NCBI RefSeq assembly: GCF_003286085.1
Contig: NW_020825364.1
Coordinates: forward strand, 62,001 to 126,000
DNA from: Drosophila persimilis
Lineage: Eukaryota > Arthropoda > Insecta > Diptera > Drosophilidae
Direction: 5' to 3'
DNA: 64,000 bases
Of the stretch, positions 22,301 through 33,073 are shown in pieces (the first letter of the stretch is position 1; each line of letters starts with the position of its first letter). Both the position numbers and the translations under genes were made by a program. The notes beneath the pieces are model-generated. The model was not told the origin of the DNA. It did no database searches and saw only the letters and a program-made list of their open reading frames with translations.

Positions 22301-24285
22301 GATGCAAAACCCTATAATATTCTACGTTCTATATTCTATATTTTGAAAGTTTATTCTCAATACGTTTACCATCTAATTGTTCTATTATATTTGACCATCT
22401 GCTATGAAACCCTCAAAAAATCAAGCAAAAATTGTGGTCTGAATAGTCAGAGAATCAGATCGAATACAGATGCTACAGACATCAACAATATTTAAACGAT
22501 AAAAAGCACAAGCTTGAGTGCAAAGTCAAGTAAAGGTCGAGAGCACTTACCGTCGTAGGGACGCATAATTCCCGGATGGGCCAAGCTCTCGACGTTGAGC
22601 TGCTCCACGCGGTTCGTTTCGTGTTGCAAGAAGGTGGCCCTGGAGAAAAAGTAGAGACGCGCTTAGAGAGATGGAACTTTCAATCGTCGGATCAGAGCAC
22701 ATACTTTGATGGGGCTACGGACTCCTCGACCATGGTGGAGCCCTCGTCACCCTCGATGCCAAAGTGATCCTTGGTCTGCTTCTTCTTCAGGATAATGTCG
22801 ATGTAGCCAGCAATCAGTTGGACAATCTGCTCGGCCTCCGTGGTCTGCACGGAGTAGTACTGGTTGGCGTAGTCGCCAAAGTCCAGCGTGAAGGTGTTCG
22901 GCGAGGCGCCCCAGCGACGGACTGTGGTGAGGGGCCACGAGATGAGAATCTCCTTGGTGCGCTCGTCCAGCCGCAGCACTGAGTCCTTGGTGACGCCCAG
23001 CAGGCGGGGCACCAGCTTGTTCTTGCCGTTCATCTTCTCCTTGACCAGAAAGAAGGTCGTGCCGTACGTGGGCAACTCCCGGGCGGTCTTCGTGTACAGG
23101 ACTTTGGCATCGATTTCGGAGAGGTCCGAATGCTTTTTATGCTCCACAAACACTTTCTTTTCGATGCCCTTGACGCGCACATACGACTGAGGCAGGAAGT
23201 CCTTCAAGCTGTGGATCACAATACGTGTTAATGGATGGTCCATAGGGGCCGAACGATTGACGGGACTCACTCTAGGAATCCGGGCTTGTGCTTGGCCTCG
23301 TTATGCGGTCCGAATTGTATGTGCACTTGGATGCCAGCGAACTCGCAAGCTGAGGAGAGGATATTGAGAGTTAGCAAGGGTTCTTTGGGTAGCCAGAGAG
23401 CTATAAACATACCCTTCTCCTGGGTGACTGGATGCGTGCCATCTAGAATGGCGTCTCTGGCCTGCACATACAGAAGATTCAGCTGCACGGGATCCCGCGA
23501 ATCGATGTTCTGGTCGGAGAAGAAGAACCGACGACGCAGCAGAACTGTTTCGGCCTCATCAATGCCCTGCTCCCTCAAGGTACGGCTCACGTCCACCCAG
23601 TTCACTGAAAGAGAGAATCAATCGCATGAGTATCTCCTGTGGCAGAATCAGGGACTGTTTTTTATGGGCGTGGGGGGTGAGGACTCACTCTCATCGTCCG
23701 TCTTGAGCTTCTTGCGGAGACTTTCCATTTTGGCATCGCGATCCTTCTCCATGATCTTGCGCTTGAGGGTCAGCGTTCCGAACTTGTTGTCCGGCAGATT
23801 CTCGTTCTGCGCCTCATTGTCCTCGCGCACCAGGCCGTACTCCTCGTGATTGGTGATGCCAATCTTCGTGCAGATCACGACCATCAGCTGCGACACCGGC
23901 TGGGAGTCGTCCACGAGAATGGTCTTTACGGCCCCATCCAGCATCCGGACGCGCAGGGTGCGCAGCTTGCGGCGGTACTCCAGAGTGTCCTGGTTGTGCA
24001 GGATGTAGTAGCCGAGGGTGCGACCCGCTTCCAGCCACACGCCCTGCTGGTTCTGCTCGTCCGATATGAACAGGCCATATTCGCTGGCTGCAAAGAGAGA
24101 GGATGGGATTAGGCGGAGATTCGGATTCGCAGAGGGGGCTAGCGCTTACGTTGTCCTTGCACTGCCTCGGCGAACTTATCACGGATGATCTTGCAGGCAT
24201 CGAAGACTGTGGTATTTGGTTGGAATTGGATCGTCTTGGTCACACGACCCCCTTCCAGCTGTATGCGCAGCGATAGTGTGGACAT
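10379..24285 (-). CDS. rhea: Talin, integrin-cytoskeleton linker
   Basis: CDS is complement(join(10379..10652,10716..11350,11591..12262,12752..13267,13342..13458,16343..16533,16651..21238,21297..21413,21807..21895,22551..22639,22705..23208,23271..23349,23413..23604,23689..24087,24150..24285)), 2865 aa. Every junction is GT-AG and in frame. Talin binds beta-integrin tails through its FERM head and links them to actin and vinculin at the membrane. Residues 1-45 (MSTLSLRIQLEGG) begin F0. F3 contains the integrin-binding VRRWGASPNTFTLDFGDY, with R367 at exactly the number I recall from fly integrin-binding mutants, which supports the exon chain. A 4588-nt exon encodes most of the alpha-helical rod. 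The last rod bundle and the dimerisation helix (ELEEARQRLKHVRQAQR) end at about 2555. Exons 10379-11350 add a ~300-residue Pro/Ser/Gln-rich tail after that helix, beyond the vertebrate talin end point. Confidence 0.97.
12654..12696. repeat. (ATTAAC)n hexamer tandem repeat in a rhea intron
   Basis: Five ATTAAC units, one interrupted (ATGAGC), followed by GTTAAT. It lies in the 489-nt intron between coding exons 12752..13267 and 11591..12262, close to the splice donor. A simple tandem repeat. Confidence 0.8.
14131..14280 (-). CDS. rhea: Candidate alternative terminal exon of talin
   Basis: Inside the 2.9-kb intron between coding exons 16343..16533 and 13342..13458 there is a minus-strand frame open through 50 codons that ends in TAG (14131-14133). 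It reads TLQDVCQSAAAPTSHS, then a His/Gln-rich part (HHQQQAQQQQSPHQQ), ending AAMEVI. An acceptor CCGAGCAG immediately before 14280 puts it in phase 0, the phase left by the upstream exon (ending GCT AGG). Use would give a ~2177-aa talin that stops after residue 2128 and lacks the C-terminal actin-binding bundle, dimer helix and Pro-rich tail. Against it: the pyrimidine tract is weak and CAG-repeat DNA is common in fly introns. A cassette use, splicing out at GAG|GTCATT, would also keep frame, but that donor is poor. Confidence 0.35.
   Translation of the reverse strand, partial: TLQDVCQSAAAPTSHSDTNPSTRDMRPPHHQQQAQQQQSPHQQAAMEVI
15720..15795 (-). promoter_or_regulatory. Two Motif 1-like sites in the talin intron
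   Basis: Plus-strand CAGTGTGACC occurs at about 15724 and again at about 15764; on the minus strand these read GGTCACACTG, the M1BP core-promoter motif, 40 bp apart in the same orientation. This is the layout of a housekeeping promoter. No open reading frame of note starts just downstream, so promoter activity is speculative. Confidence 0.3.
21414..21806 (-). other. 393-nt rhea intron
   Basis: Intron between coding exons 21807..21895 and 21297..21413, with donor GTAAGT and acceptor CCTCTAG. It holds a TATGTCG triplication (about 21665-21690) and G-rich runs. Nothing else seen. Confidence 0.6.
21896..22550 (-). other. 655-nt rhea intron
   Basis: An AT-rich intron between coding exons 22551..22639 and 21807..21895. 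Donor GTAAGT and acceptor TTGTAG are clear. Nothing else recognisable inside. Confidence 0.6.
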
Positions 24286-24305
24286 TCTTCTGGCGACTTC
24301 TTCCT

Positions 24306-24371
24306 CGTCGTCGTCGTCGTCGTTCTTCCTCTTCTGTTCGTTCTCCTTCTCCTCGTCGTCGTCGTCGTCGT
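24306..24371. repeat. (CGT)n tracts in the rhea leader
   Basis: Two runs of CGT triplets (about 24306-24323 and 24353-24371), which read as GAC repeats on the transcribed strand. A simple repeat directly upstream of the talin ATG. Confidence 0.8.
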
Positions 24372-25225
24372 CTCTTTCTTAGGCTTAGTTTTTTGTGGGA
24401 TGTGGAAAATGCAAAAGGCACTGCGGAAAGAGGAGAGAAGGGAAAGAGCATTAGAATTATGATAAGTGGCACAGCAACAAATAGGAGGAAAATCAGTGAA
24501 AGCCGAAAGTGTAAATCAGCTACCAGAGGAACCAGAAGGAAAGCCCAAAAACTAGAAACCGAAACCGAAACCACCCCCAAAGGCAACAAAGAGACACCCA
24601 GGCAGAGCGGGGGGGGCAGGGGCAGGGGCAGGGGCAGCGGCAGTTCCTGATGAGGCTCTGGCAGTGGCAGGGGCTGTGTTCTTGCCGGATGAGGGCACTG
24701 GCAGCCACCACCCGAAAACGGGTGGACGACCGATAAAATTGCTGATGAAAATCTTCTGCCCAAACACACACACACGCACGCACGCACACACACAAGCTCG
24801 CTCTTACAAAAAAAAAGAGGAAGAGCGCGAGAGAGAGGGCCAGGGGCAGAGGCAGTGGCAGTGGCATCAAAAGGGAGGACACACAGGACACTTCTGTTTG
24901 CCAAATCAAAGCCCCGGGTCGCAGGCCTATTGTGAAATATAGTTCTGCGGCTCTGGCGGCGGTGAGGCTAGGCCTTGTAAACCCCACCCCACCGCACCGC
25001 ACCCCAATCCGGCCCTGACTACGCCACTGCTTCCTCTCCTTCGCTCTCTTCTCTTTTGCTGCCTTCTTGTTCCCTTCATTATGCCGAAACGCCAACGCCG
25101 CTGCCGACGTTTGTCGCTTTTGGATTTTTTTTTGAGCTAAGTTTGTCTCATCCTCCATTCTCCTCCTTCTGCATCCCTCCTACGCCTATTGCCGTAATTG
25201 ATTTTCTGCCGCCCGCTTTTCGATC

Positions 25226-25293
25226 CTGCTGCTTCTGCCGCTGCTGCTGCTGCCGCTGCTGCTGCTGCTGCTGCTGCTGCTGCCGCTGCTGCT
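25226..25293. repeat. (CTG)n repeat in the rhea 5' region
   Basis: A run of CTG triplets with occasional CCG (CAG on the rhea strand). It probably lies in the transcribed leader. Confidence 0.85.
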
Positions 25294-25499
25294 CTCAAAC
25301 TGTGTCACTCTTTGGGATGGTGTTTTTTTTTGCTCTGCTTCTCTTTTTTTTCTTATGCGAATAATCAATAATTTACACAATATTTTGCTGCTTGTTTTCT
25401 TTGCTTTGTTTTTTCGCCAACGGAGAAGGAAACCCGTTTTCCGGAAGCACTTGAAATATCCGGCAGACGACAGGAACACGCAGAGGGACACACTGAGAG

Positions 25500-25540
25500 G
25501 CACTGATAGACACACACACTTGGAAGTTTACTTTTTATAA
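25500..25540 (-). promoter_or_regulatory. Candidate proximal rhea promoter (TATA-like box and Inr)
   Basis: On the minus strand TATAAAAAG (25539-25531) is followed by an initiator-like TATCAGTG with A+1 at about 25504. The spacing, about 35 bp, is a little longer than the ideal 30. Upstream (25860-26060) is rich in GAGAG, the GAGA-factor site. Confidence 0.4.
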
Positions 25541-27760
25541 CGGCAAAGGACGACGCCTGTTCCATATGGCGGCTGCTGCTGCTGCTGCTGCTTGGCTTTC
25601 CGGTAGAGAAGTGGCTGTAACTGTAACTGTAGCTGTAGCTGTAGAGCTCCTCGGGAGCGATGCACGTCTGCTGGCCACAAAATGTGGCTCGTAACTGAAT
25701 CATCATCCAGCCTTTTCCACGCTATGGACCAGCCGTGCCCGTGCCGTGCCGCCTGGGGGATGGGATGCTGTGTGTAATGGCAACGTCAGCATCCCGTTAA
25801 GCGTTAAGCGTTAACCGTATTTCTTGTCTGTCTGGTGGAGGGTGGCATGTCAGACGGAGAGAGCCAGCAAGGTAGAGAGCGGGAGAGCGGGAGAGAGCAT
25901 GACGCCTGCGCAGTGCGCAGTGCTTTCGAGAGCGAAAGAGAGCAAGAGCGTAAGAGAGAGCTGCAGAGAAAAAGCTGAGCCAGCTCAAAGGGTGCAGCCG
26001 TCACGGCAAAAGTCACCCTCTCTTCCGCCCCGAGTGGAGAGCCATCTCTTACGCTCTCTCTCGCCGCGTGTCCGCCTGGCAAAGCGCCTGAGTGGCGCCA
26101 CCCGGCAAAGTGTCCAGCGTTTTGCGCAGCCTAAGCGGATCCGGCGGAAGGAGGCACACGGGGAGGGGAGGTCACTGCGTAATCTGATCCGCCGGCGGCT
26201 CTGGAGCTGGACTGCGATGCGCGACAGGACGACAGGTTCCAGGGGAAGGTTTGTGCGCAGGACTTGCGAATATTCGTTTGGGAAATGCCAAGGATGCCAA
26301 GGAAAACTCATTTAATGAACGAACATGTTCAGATGGAATCCATTTCCGATTGATTTTGTAGAATTTTTGTATATTCTGGTATTTTTCAGTATTATTGATT
26401 GGTATTTTCTAGTAATCAGGTATCTCCGACGAAAACAAATTAATCTACCACAAGAAGAGGAATCAATTAGAAATTTCATCTAAATGTATTTTTATCGAGG
26501 AAAACATGTCAAAACAAAACGGGGGATAGCGTAATCCGATACTTCGAGTCCATGAATTCAATTAACGGCATGTCCTGGCATGCACTAACAAAACATCATC
26601 CTCCCCAAGGAAAAAAAAGCTTCAGATAAAGTCGAGTGGAGGAGGCGGAGGCGGAGGCAGAGACGGAGGAGGAGGAGGAGGAGGAGGAAAACTGTCAGTG
26701 TGCCATTCAAGAAAATGGATGCACGGGAATTGTGTGGACTTTGCATGGATGGATTTCACCAGAGCTCAAAGACAAACAATCGGTTGAAACACAATGGAAA
26801 CCATCATTTAATGGCACAAAAGATCTCTTCAAGAAATACAGAGGGTATCGCGTTGCCCATGTACTCCTCCTGATGCCACCCCAAGGCCCAAGCCGAAGCC
26901 GAAGCCGAAGCCGAAATTATAGATGGCTAATAAAACATAATAAACAAGAAAGTATTCGTTAATTTTAGTGCAAACTCTGGCGAAAAGCAGAGTGCGGAGA
27001 GTGTGGGGAGTGCGGAGGGGGTACGGACCAAGCGTATTTTCCCCGCGGCATACACGAATTTTCACAGTGGGCGCCACAGTGTGCCGCAGTGTGCCACAGA
27101 CTCCGCCTTCATCTGATACTGCACTCCTCCTCTTGGGCCACAGCGAGCCCCCCAGCCGACACCATCCGACACCCAAATGCAAATGGTACCCCCATGGCAG
27201 GAGTCAGAGGTGGAGTCGAAGCGGAGCCACTAATTGGCAGCCACTTTCCACCCAGAAGTCACACTGTGCTGCTAATGGATGTAATTTACTGCCAGCTACG
27301 TTTTTCCTCCGATATCCCCACTAATTAATTGGATCCGGGATGTGGGAGAGGGCAGAGGGCAGAGGCGGGGATCCAAAACGAAACTGTTGCCCTGCCTTCT
27401 GGTCTATCGAATTCGGGGAATATTACAGATTTCTTTTGGGGCTTTTGATCTGCTCTTCCACTAGGACATGTTCGGCGAAACTTTCAATTGATTTGCTGCA
27501 CAAAGTTTCCCATAAACGAACAGACACATTCGGTACGAATGATCATCGGAACTGTGTGCGTACCCACCGCTTCACCCCTACTTATACCCCAAATGGAAGA
27601 GGCCGAAGGCAGACCTCTATATCTATCGGAGCTTAGACATGGATTCAATTGAGGAAACGTAAGAGATTAAAAAGTGAAACCAAGAATCTGAATGTCCCCA
27701 AATCATAACCAAATCATAATCATCTCTGGTCTCTTATATTCTACATCTTCTGTGTGTGTT
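25541..27760. other. Gene-free region upstream of rhea
   Basis: No convincing gene. It contains (TGTAAC/TGTAGC)n at about 25616-25645, a triple GCGTTAA at 25800-25815, dense GAGAG tracts at 25855-26065, a CGCAGTGCGCAGTGC motif at 25909-25923, (GGAGGC)n at 26640-26690 and (CCGAAG)n at 26890-26915. The GAGA density suggests an open regulatory region, but this is inference. Confidence 0.5.
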
Positions 27761-28913
27761 TTACTTACGTTTCGTACACCTTGTAAGCCTCATCGTGTTA
27801 ACAAAGACGTTCTCTTCCGTTAAGGCACAGCAGGTCTTAAAGTTACGGTTACGGGCTTACGGGTTAGGGGCTTAGTTCTTATAAAGGCACGCACGGGCGT
27901 TAGGTGTATCTTTGTTTGTGTTGTATGTTCTTTATGTGTGTGTGTGTGTGTTTTAAGGTGTTTTTTTTTTTGTGTTAAAAGATCTTCTTTGATCTATTTT
28001 GATGTTCTCATCGAAAGGCGTAATGGTGTGTGGTGTTTTTTTTTTGTTTTTTTTTGTTTTTTAAAGGGGATCGGGGAGATTTTAAAAATCGTTGACTGCG
28101 ACGGCAGTTCTGACGGCCGACGACAAGAGTCCTGCGACTCCTATGGGGGCACGAGCTGCTCGACGAGCTGAGGCACGTTTGTGGTGTTGGAAACGGAGCG
28201 GCGGCACGGAGGAGCGCGTCCTCTCCCGTTTTTGTACAAGAAATTGTACGGAACCGAAAACTGAATCATTTTAAAAATACTCAACAAAAAAATATGGCAA
28301 AAACTGCTAACAATTTTGGGGCGGGGCGGGGGATCTCTCAATCATTTCTTCTTCAACAAATAACGTTTAAAATGCACCTTACTAAAGGTGTTCTTCCTTC
28401 GTGTATATCGTCTGTGTATATAACAATAGATTTGTGTCTGTTTGTGTCTGTTTTTGTGTGTGTGTGTGTGTGTTTTTTGTATATATCGTTAAAAACGTGT
28501 AAGATTTTATAACAAATTTCGTTTCATTCTTTGTATGTGTTTTGTGGTGTTTTATCTGTTCTCTAAGGCAAACTAGTGGCAGATTTCTCGTGTTGCTTTG
28601 TTGGGCCTATGGCCCACTTAGGATATACTATGTACAAAAAAATGCACTTAGGGTCTACTAAAAAAAATTATGTATCTCGTGGTTCAAAAGGCACTCGACG
28701 ACAAACAACGACAACGTATAAGTACTATTATTACTATTATATTTAAGGCACAACATCGTCTACGATGACAAAAAAAGTACTGCAACAGTAAACAGTAAAC
28801 AGTAAACAGTAAACAGTAAAAAAAAGGCACTTGTCCGCTGGAGGGAACAAACTTAACGAATTTAACAACTCAGATCAGATCCAGGCACTAAACGGTTTAA
28901 AAAACGCGGAACT
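27760..28913 (-). other. 3' UTR-like AT-rich region
   Basis: T-rich homopolymers, GT runs (27935-27955, 28455-28475) and five tandem AACAGTA units (28785-28820). Composition resembles long Drosophila 3' UTRs on the minus strand. A minus-strand splice donor consensus (AC|GTAAGT) also occurs at about 27762-27767. Function unproven. Confidence 0.3.
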
Positions 28914-31000
28914 TTAACTTTTTTTTGTTACAAAGTCACTGCAGTGACTGCGACAGTGACTGTGACTGTGACTGTGTCGTGGCAGTGTGTATGGCAGCCC
29001 GATCAGGCGGCTAGGCCTAGAATGATGTGCTATGCCGACGACACATCGTGAGCTTCTGATTCTGATATCATTCATTCCACAAGTCGTAAGCATTGTGTGA
29101 ATCCTCCGCCAGAGTGGCGTCGCAGCGTCGCAGCGACGGATGAGAGAAGCGCATGCTCCAGGAGTCCAGAAGGACCAGAAGCCTCTGCTGCTGCTGCCGC
29201 CACCGCTGCTGCCTCTGCCTCTGCCCCTGCCTCTGCTGCTGTTGGATGATGCTGTGTGAAATGGCATGTGTCCACTGTGGGCGCTGGAAAAGGATGCCTC
29301 TGTATCCATGCCATGTGTGTGAGTGAGAGTGCGCACATCGATGAGATCGTAAAAGTGCCCTGAAAGGGAGGCAGGCAGAAGGAGGGCAGGAGGAGGCTAA
29401 AGGCAGGCGGGCAGATGGTTGGGTGGTGGCTCAGCGTTTTGGCTTTTTATTTTCACTTTAGTTTTTGGGTTTTTTGGACCAACCACCACCACCACCAACA
29501 GAGCATAGCAGAGCAGAGCAGAGCAACGTCCCTGTCCGCTCTGTCCGCTCTGTCCGCCCTCCAATCCCATATCTGCCGTTCGCCCAATGGGTGGCCCGGT
29601 GGACCACCAATGGCTGAACTTGGCTTTCTTCGCCTTATGTACATAATATACATACATTGCCAAAAAAACACAAAAGAAAGCATTGCCTTACTGTTGTTTT
29701 CCATTTACTAACGTGTTTTTTGTGCCACCTCCCCCCCTCCCCCCTCCCCACGGGATCAATCCGGATGGGGAAATGAATAATGGTTAGGGGATATCGCCGG
29801 GGAGATATCTGGATCAAACTGGGGGAAATCTGACAGCAGCAGCAGCAGCAGCGGGAGATCCCTCGTTTTATTTCTGCATTTTCTATTGGTTTTTCTTTTA
29901 ATTAGTTGATTTCTCTCCGTGATTAATTGTGTTGTCGTGTGCCACAGGCCCTGGAAAGTATGCAACAAATCGGCGGGTAAACATACAAATGCCAGAGACT
30001 GTACAGAGACGACTCCCACTCTGGGCCCCCCTCTTGGGAGCCCTCTTGGGACCCCTCTTGTGGCCCACTCACTTATCTGTGCAATCGCATACACTGCTGT
30101 ATAAAATGAAGGAGAAACAACACCAAAAGTAAGCTCCACTGGCGCGACATTCTGGCGCCAAAGCCTCCATTTTGTCTGGGGGCCATATAACGGTGTTTGT
30201 GGCATGTCTGTGAGGCGCGTGTGGCTTGTGGCGCGTGCGGGGTCCTGCGTAGGAGTCCCGTTGCGCCAGCACCACCACCACCCAAGGAATCTGCACAGTT
30301 TTCACTTGTCTCGGGGCCTCGGTGCCTCCGGACACGTTTGCTCCTTCGCAAAGGCTGCCACTGCCACACATTCGATGCGAGTCGAGTCGAGACGAGACGA
30401 AACGACACGAGAGCCATGTTCTTCCCTCCCCTGATTGCTTTTCCCCCCGCCCCGCTCTGCCCCTCCCTGGCAAGAATAACAGAATGCCAGGGTTCTGGCT
30501 CTGGCTCTGGTTCTGGTTCTGGCCGCCAATGTGGAGCCGCCTTTTTATGTAATTTGCACAGTTTTTATTTCTATTTGTTAAGTGGGGGAAAATATTAAGG
30601 GGAATTGCCCAGATACAAGGGACTCGCATCTCGTGGCAGCTCAGGGAAAGGCATACAACATTTTGAGACCAGCAGAAAATTTAATTAAATCAATTAAAAC
30701 ACACAAAAAATAACGAAAGGTGTTTAGAAAGCTGAAACCCCATTTGAAAATATTAGCCAATAAATCGCAAATCGATCGTGGCGAATGGGTTTGGTTTCTT
30801 GTAGGTGCTATTCGCTTATGGGAACATTTTCACAGCAACGTCTCTGATGGAATTACTACTGCAAGTACATGGTATGAATATACTCGTGATAAATACTTCA
30901 GAGAATGATAACACTTTGATATCAGTGGGGGACAGCCAGCACTCACGATTGGTTCTTAAATAAGTACAAATAATCTCAGCGAAGACAGAGGGATCCATTG
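28914..31000 (-). CDS. Possible small two-exon gene, unrecognised
   Basis: A frame starts at ATG 30998 (MDPSVFAEIICTYLRTN), just after an acceptor TATCTCTAG, and meets a donor C|GTGAGT at 30946. The best downstream acceptor is CTGCCTCCCTTTCAG before 29359, and joining complement(join(28914..29359,30947..30998)) keeps the frame: ...RTN-R-HFYDLIDVRTLTH. It then runs through a Ser/Arg/Gly repeat (SSRGRGRGRG) to a stop at 28914, 165 aa in all. An upstream leader exon may be 31674-31589 (donor AAG|GTGAGT). The DNA after the stop (27.8-28.9 kb) looks like a fly 3' UTR: AT-rich, homopolymers, tandem ACTGTTT. The match of three splice signals and phase is suggestive, but the second exon has other open frames. 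I do not recognise the protein. Confidence 0.25.
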
Positions 31001-31588
31001 CTAGAGATAAAGTTTATAGTTTCACGGAGTTCAATTCACTTTATCGCGATTGGGAAAACGGGGAATCAAACCAAGAAATATTATTCTTCCACTATAAGAC
31101 TATAGTACTTTTCATTCTGTATATCATGTGTTGTATCCCTTTCAATTACATCGACTACGGGGGTAGTGGGAATATTGTTCTGAGTACACCGAATGCTCTG
31201 CGGCAATCTAGTCAATCAATTTCTGCTCGATGATGAATCAAACTCTCCCACTGCAAGCTCTCAACGGAATTTACTTCCTCATGGAATTCATGACCGCAGT
31301 GCAGAGAATGAAAGAAGCGCCCTACTGGACTCCACAACAGACTGCACTCTACAGCATTTCTTAGATGGAACCGACTCAACCCCTAGATAGATGATGATAG
31401 AATATGTAGACAATCCCCTGCTATAGCCCAGAGCTAGACTGTTCTGTTCTCATGGGAGGAGCGACGCTTGCAAGGCGGTGGAAACCCTCTCGCATCTGAA
31501 AACCAGTTGGAGCTCCGCAGCCCAGTGGAATGCAGCAAATATTTATGGGCGAGTATATGAAACACTTTTAACACGTTTTAGCACTCAC

Positions 31589-31674
31589 CTTTCTTTCGTT
31601 ATCGGTCTCGTTCCAGGCCGCTGCTGGGGATCCAAGGATCTGATATGGTCTGCGATCCGATTGATCCGATTCCA
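31589..31674 (-). other. Candidate exon in the gene desert
   Basis: 86 nt bounded by an acceptor with a pyrimidine tract (CTTCCTCC...CCCTTCAG) and a good donor (AAG|GTGAGT). One frame is open across it (ESDQSDRRPYQILG...NERK), phase 0 at the donor. It could be a leader exon of the candidate at 28914-31000 or of a distal rhea transcript. Open 28-codon frames also arise by chance. Confidence 0.25.
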
Positions 31675-33013
31675 CTGAAGGGTTGACGTTGGAGGAGGAA
31701 GTAATATCTATATAGTGCAGTGCAGTACAGTGCAGAACAGTATGTATGTCTGTATTGTGTGGAACGTGGTAGTATGTAGTATGTGCGTTTGCTAAGTGTT
31801 GCTCTTGTCGTTGTTTGTTTGTTTGTTTGTTACTTCGTTGCAGTTGTTGCGGCTGTTGCGGTTGTCGTTTGTTGGATTTGTGTGTAGAAAAATCTGTAAG
31901 TAAAAGATCAGAGAGAGAAAACGGTTAAAGCATCTCTGCTCAACAAATGCAGCAGCAAGAAGAGGCAGAAACATAGATTGTTGGAGAGATGGATGGAGGA
32001 TACGATTACGATCCACGCAGAAATCTGAAAACGCACTAAGCATTTTTCCTGTTTTCATTTTCCATATTAGCCACGACTCGACCTCAAAGGAGGTGGCAAG
32101 AGGCAAGCGGCAAGCGGCAAGAGGCAGCAGTGGAGACTGCTGAACATGCGGCATGCATTGCACATATATGGCTCTTGGATGCTGCATGTTGCTGGCATTG
32201 CGGTTAATGCCACCAAGGCAGCACTCGCAGCAGGCAGACGGGGCATCAACCCATAGAATACCATACTGCGATCCAATCGCAAAGAATGCTGCCTGCCACC
32301 AGACTTTTCCATTAGCAGACTGTTGTTTGAAGGAACAACAAAAAGATCAATCAACACCCAAAGTGCGGGCTGCCGACTGCCCCCAAAGAGTGCCCCCAGT
32401 GCGGCAGTGCGGCAGTGCAGCCGACCATCAATGGGGCGAGATTTCTGCCGGAGAGCGAAAGAGAAGCTGCAGTGGAGAGTAAAGTGCAATGAATGGAATG
32501 CGGCTCTCCAGTTCTCTCATTCTCCCACTCTCTCATGCAGGTGCCTTTGCCCTCAGTGGAGAAAAGCGTGGGCGTTCGATCCTCTGTTCTGTCCCTCTCC
32601 CTCTCTCTGTCTCTCTCTCTCTCTGTCTCGGTCTTCCAATGAAAGCGATAGTTGTAGGCGTGTTCCGTGGGGGACGTGGGGAACGTGGGGGCGTCGTCGT
32701 TGAACAAGTTTCTGCCTTAGTAGGTCGACGGCTGATTGGATCGTCGTGTAAATACTCCCATGCTCCATTGTGTGCGTTTGTTCTTTCGCGTAGCAATCAA
32801 AATTACAAAACGATAACGTCACGTAGTTATAGAGAACACAATCGGAGACCTTGGCACGATTCTGACATGTGGCCAGATGTCGCGGCTCTGACACACAGAG
32901 CCACTCGCCCAGAGGTGCTCGCCCGGTCCCCCGCCTCGCTCGCCCAGAGGCACGTTCCACTCGTTTCAGTCGCCCATAAATGGGAGCAGCCTGGACTGGA
33001 TGGAGAAGGGTTA

Positions 33014-33073
33014 CCGGAGTTCCCGCAGTTCCCGGAGCTCCCGAAGCTCCCGCAGTTCCCTCAGTTCCCGGAG
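33014..33073 (+). repeat. 9-bp tandem repeat (CCCGCAGTT-like)
   Basis: About seven diverged copies of a 9-bp unit (TTCCCGCAG, CTCCCGAAG, TTCCCTCAG). In one plus frame it reads as alternating Phe/Leu-Pro with Glu/Gln/Lys. It lies near the end of a 211-codon open frame that I regard as fortuitous. Confidence 0.7.

Larger units (their letters stand above)
24286..25504 (-). other. rhea 5' UTR with one probable intron and an upstream ORF
   Basis: A strong acceptor (TCCTCTTTCCGCAG) ends at 24421, so the leader exon 24420-24286 is probably spliced to an upstream exon. The best donor found is GTAAGA at 24807-24802, giving an exon 25504-24808 and a 387-nt intron. The upstream exon contains CAG/CTG repeats (25226-25293) and an ATG at 25158 (MEDETNLAQKK...) that opens a frame of about 128 codons if spliced this way, ending before the talin ATG. 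Leader structure is inferred from consensus sites only. Confidence 0.4.

Noticed and set aside
24520..25158. 212-codon minus-strand frame upstream of rhea as a protein gene
   Set aside because: Made of translated simple repeats (Leu-Pro, Cys-Val runs) and probably interrupted by a leader intron. Treated as a possible uORF instead.
27760..28341. Alternative terminal exon frames at 28.1-28.3 kb (e.g. ending VPQLVEQLVPP)
   Set aside because: All three frames are open for 40 or more codons and none can be preferred. The preceding acceptor is T-rich but so is the whole region.
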